A stretch of DNA of 22,576 bases, from positions 1 through 22,576 of the IMG/VR virus record IMGVR_UViG_3300028374_000068; one strand, written 5' to 3'. This DNA comes from a virus. Positions within the stretch are counted from its first letter, which is position 1. Each line of letters opens with the position of its first letter. Of this stretch, positions 22,364-22,576 are shown one piece after another. The notes under the pieces were generated by a model, which had not been told where the DNA came from, searched no databases, and saw only the letters and a list, made by a program, of their open reading frames with translations. Made by a program: the position numbers and the translations under genes.

Positions 22364-22561
22364 TTATTTCTCTATTTTTAATTTTATAACTGATGCGGTC
22401 GAAACAATTATATCTATCTTATCTCCACTTATAATTGGGTCACCTAATGTATAAGCCGAACCATTCAGTAATATTGTGGTCGTTGGTGCATTTACTATAT
22501 CTTCTACTACAGTTATTGATAATGATTCTGATGCATATATTACCTTTGTTGTTGCTGCCAT
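22364..22561 (-). CDS. Small beta-rich structural protein
   Basis: 65 aa, starting MAATTKVIYASESLSITV with alternating strands, a GDPIISGDKIDIIVS turn and a basic end (KLKIEK). It is probably a virion or fibre-associated protein from position. The reading frame stays open upstream to the window edge, but the sequence TTTAATG allows the upstream gene to end in a TAATG overlap as at 4376 and 18314, so this Met is preferred. No family recognised. Confidence 0.45.
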   Translation of the reverse strand: MAATTKVIYASESLSITVVEDIVNAPTTTILLNGSAYTLGDPIISGDKIDIIVSTASVIKLKIEK

Positions 22562-22576
22562 TAAATCAATTGTCCA

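Noticed and set aside
1-22576. tRNA or rRNA genes, insertion sequences
   Set aside because: No cloverleaf with a TTC-type arm, rRNA-like conserved stretch, transposase motif or terminal inverted repeats were seen by eye.

Overview
The window looks like part of the genome of a tailed phage (siphovirus-like) of a Bacteroidetes host, probably a flavobacterium. This rests on the very low GC content, the A-rich leaders without Shine-Dalgarno sites before nearly every start codon, a lipoprotein with a flavobacterial-type acidic stretch after the lipidated cysteine, and structural proteins of types familiar from Bacteroidetes phages. No terminase, integrase, endolysin, tRNA or rRNA gene was found. 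Family names come from recalled motifs, not from database searches.

Layout. (1) 1-1324, minus strand: a terminator, a 350-aa protein carrying the three signature motifs of the Pol A / T7 RNA polymerase palm fold in compressed form, and a 47-aa ORF upstream of it. (2) 1325-1686: an intergenic region between divergent genes, full of microsatellites. (3) 1687-3441, plus strand: two unknown small genes, a beta-class DNA methyltransferase and a small lipoprotein, ending one base from the convergent structural module. (4) 3443-22561, minus strand: the virion module. In order of transcription it holds a small unknown protein, an LRR-like fibre protein, a spanin-like membrane protein, a gp10-like protein, two large tail-tip/baseplate proteins (one ending in about 38 Asn-rich nonapeptides), a short fibre-like protein, the tape measure, two chaperone-like proteins, a small methyltransferase, two near-identical 113-aa proteins, the prohead protease/scaffold, the major capsid protein, a tail-tube candidate, the portal, a connector candidate and a membrane/coiled-coil protein.

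How it may work. Six copies of TACATTAACNTATA, all on the minus strand and all upstream of structural genes, look like a phage-specific late promoter, several with T7-like TATA-GG(G/A)A ends. They would split the module into separate units for baseplate, fibre, chaperones/methyltransferase, protease/scaffold, capsid, and portal. Three of these leaders begin with a potential hairpin. Strong hairpins after the capsid gene and after the tail-tube gene would set relative expression. Within units, genes are coupled through TAATG or ATGA overlaps. The section 8851-10150 is a recombinant patch: a methyltransferase plus a duplicated gene, bounded by direct repeats derived from the preceding gene.
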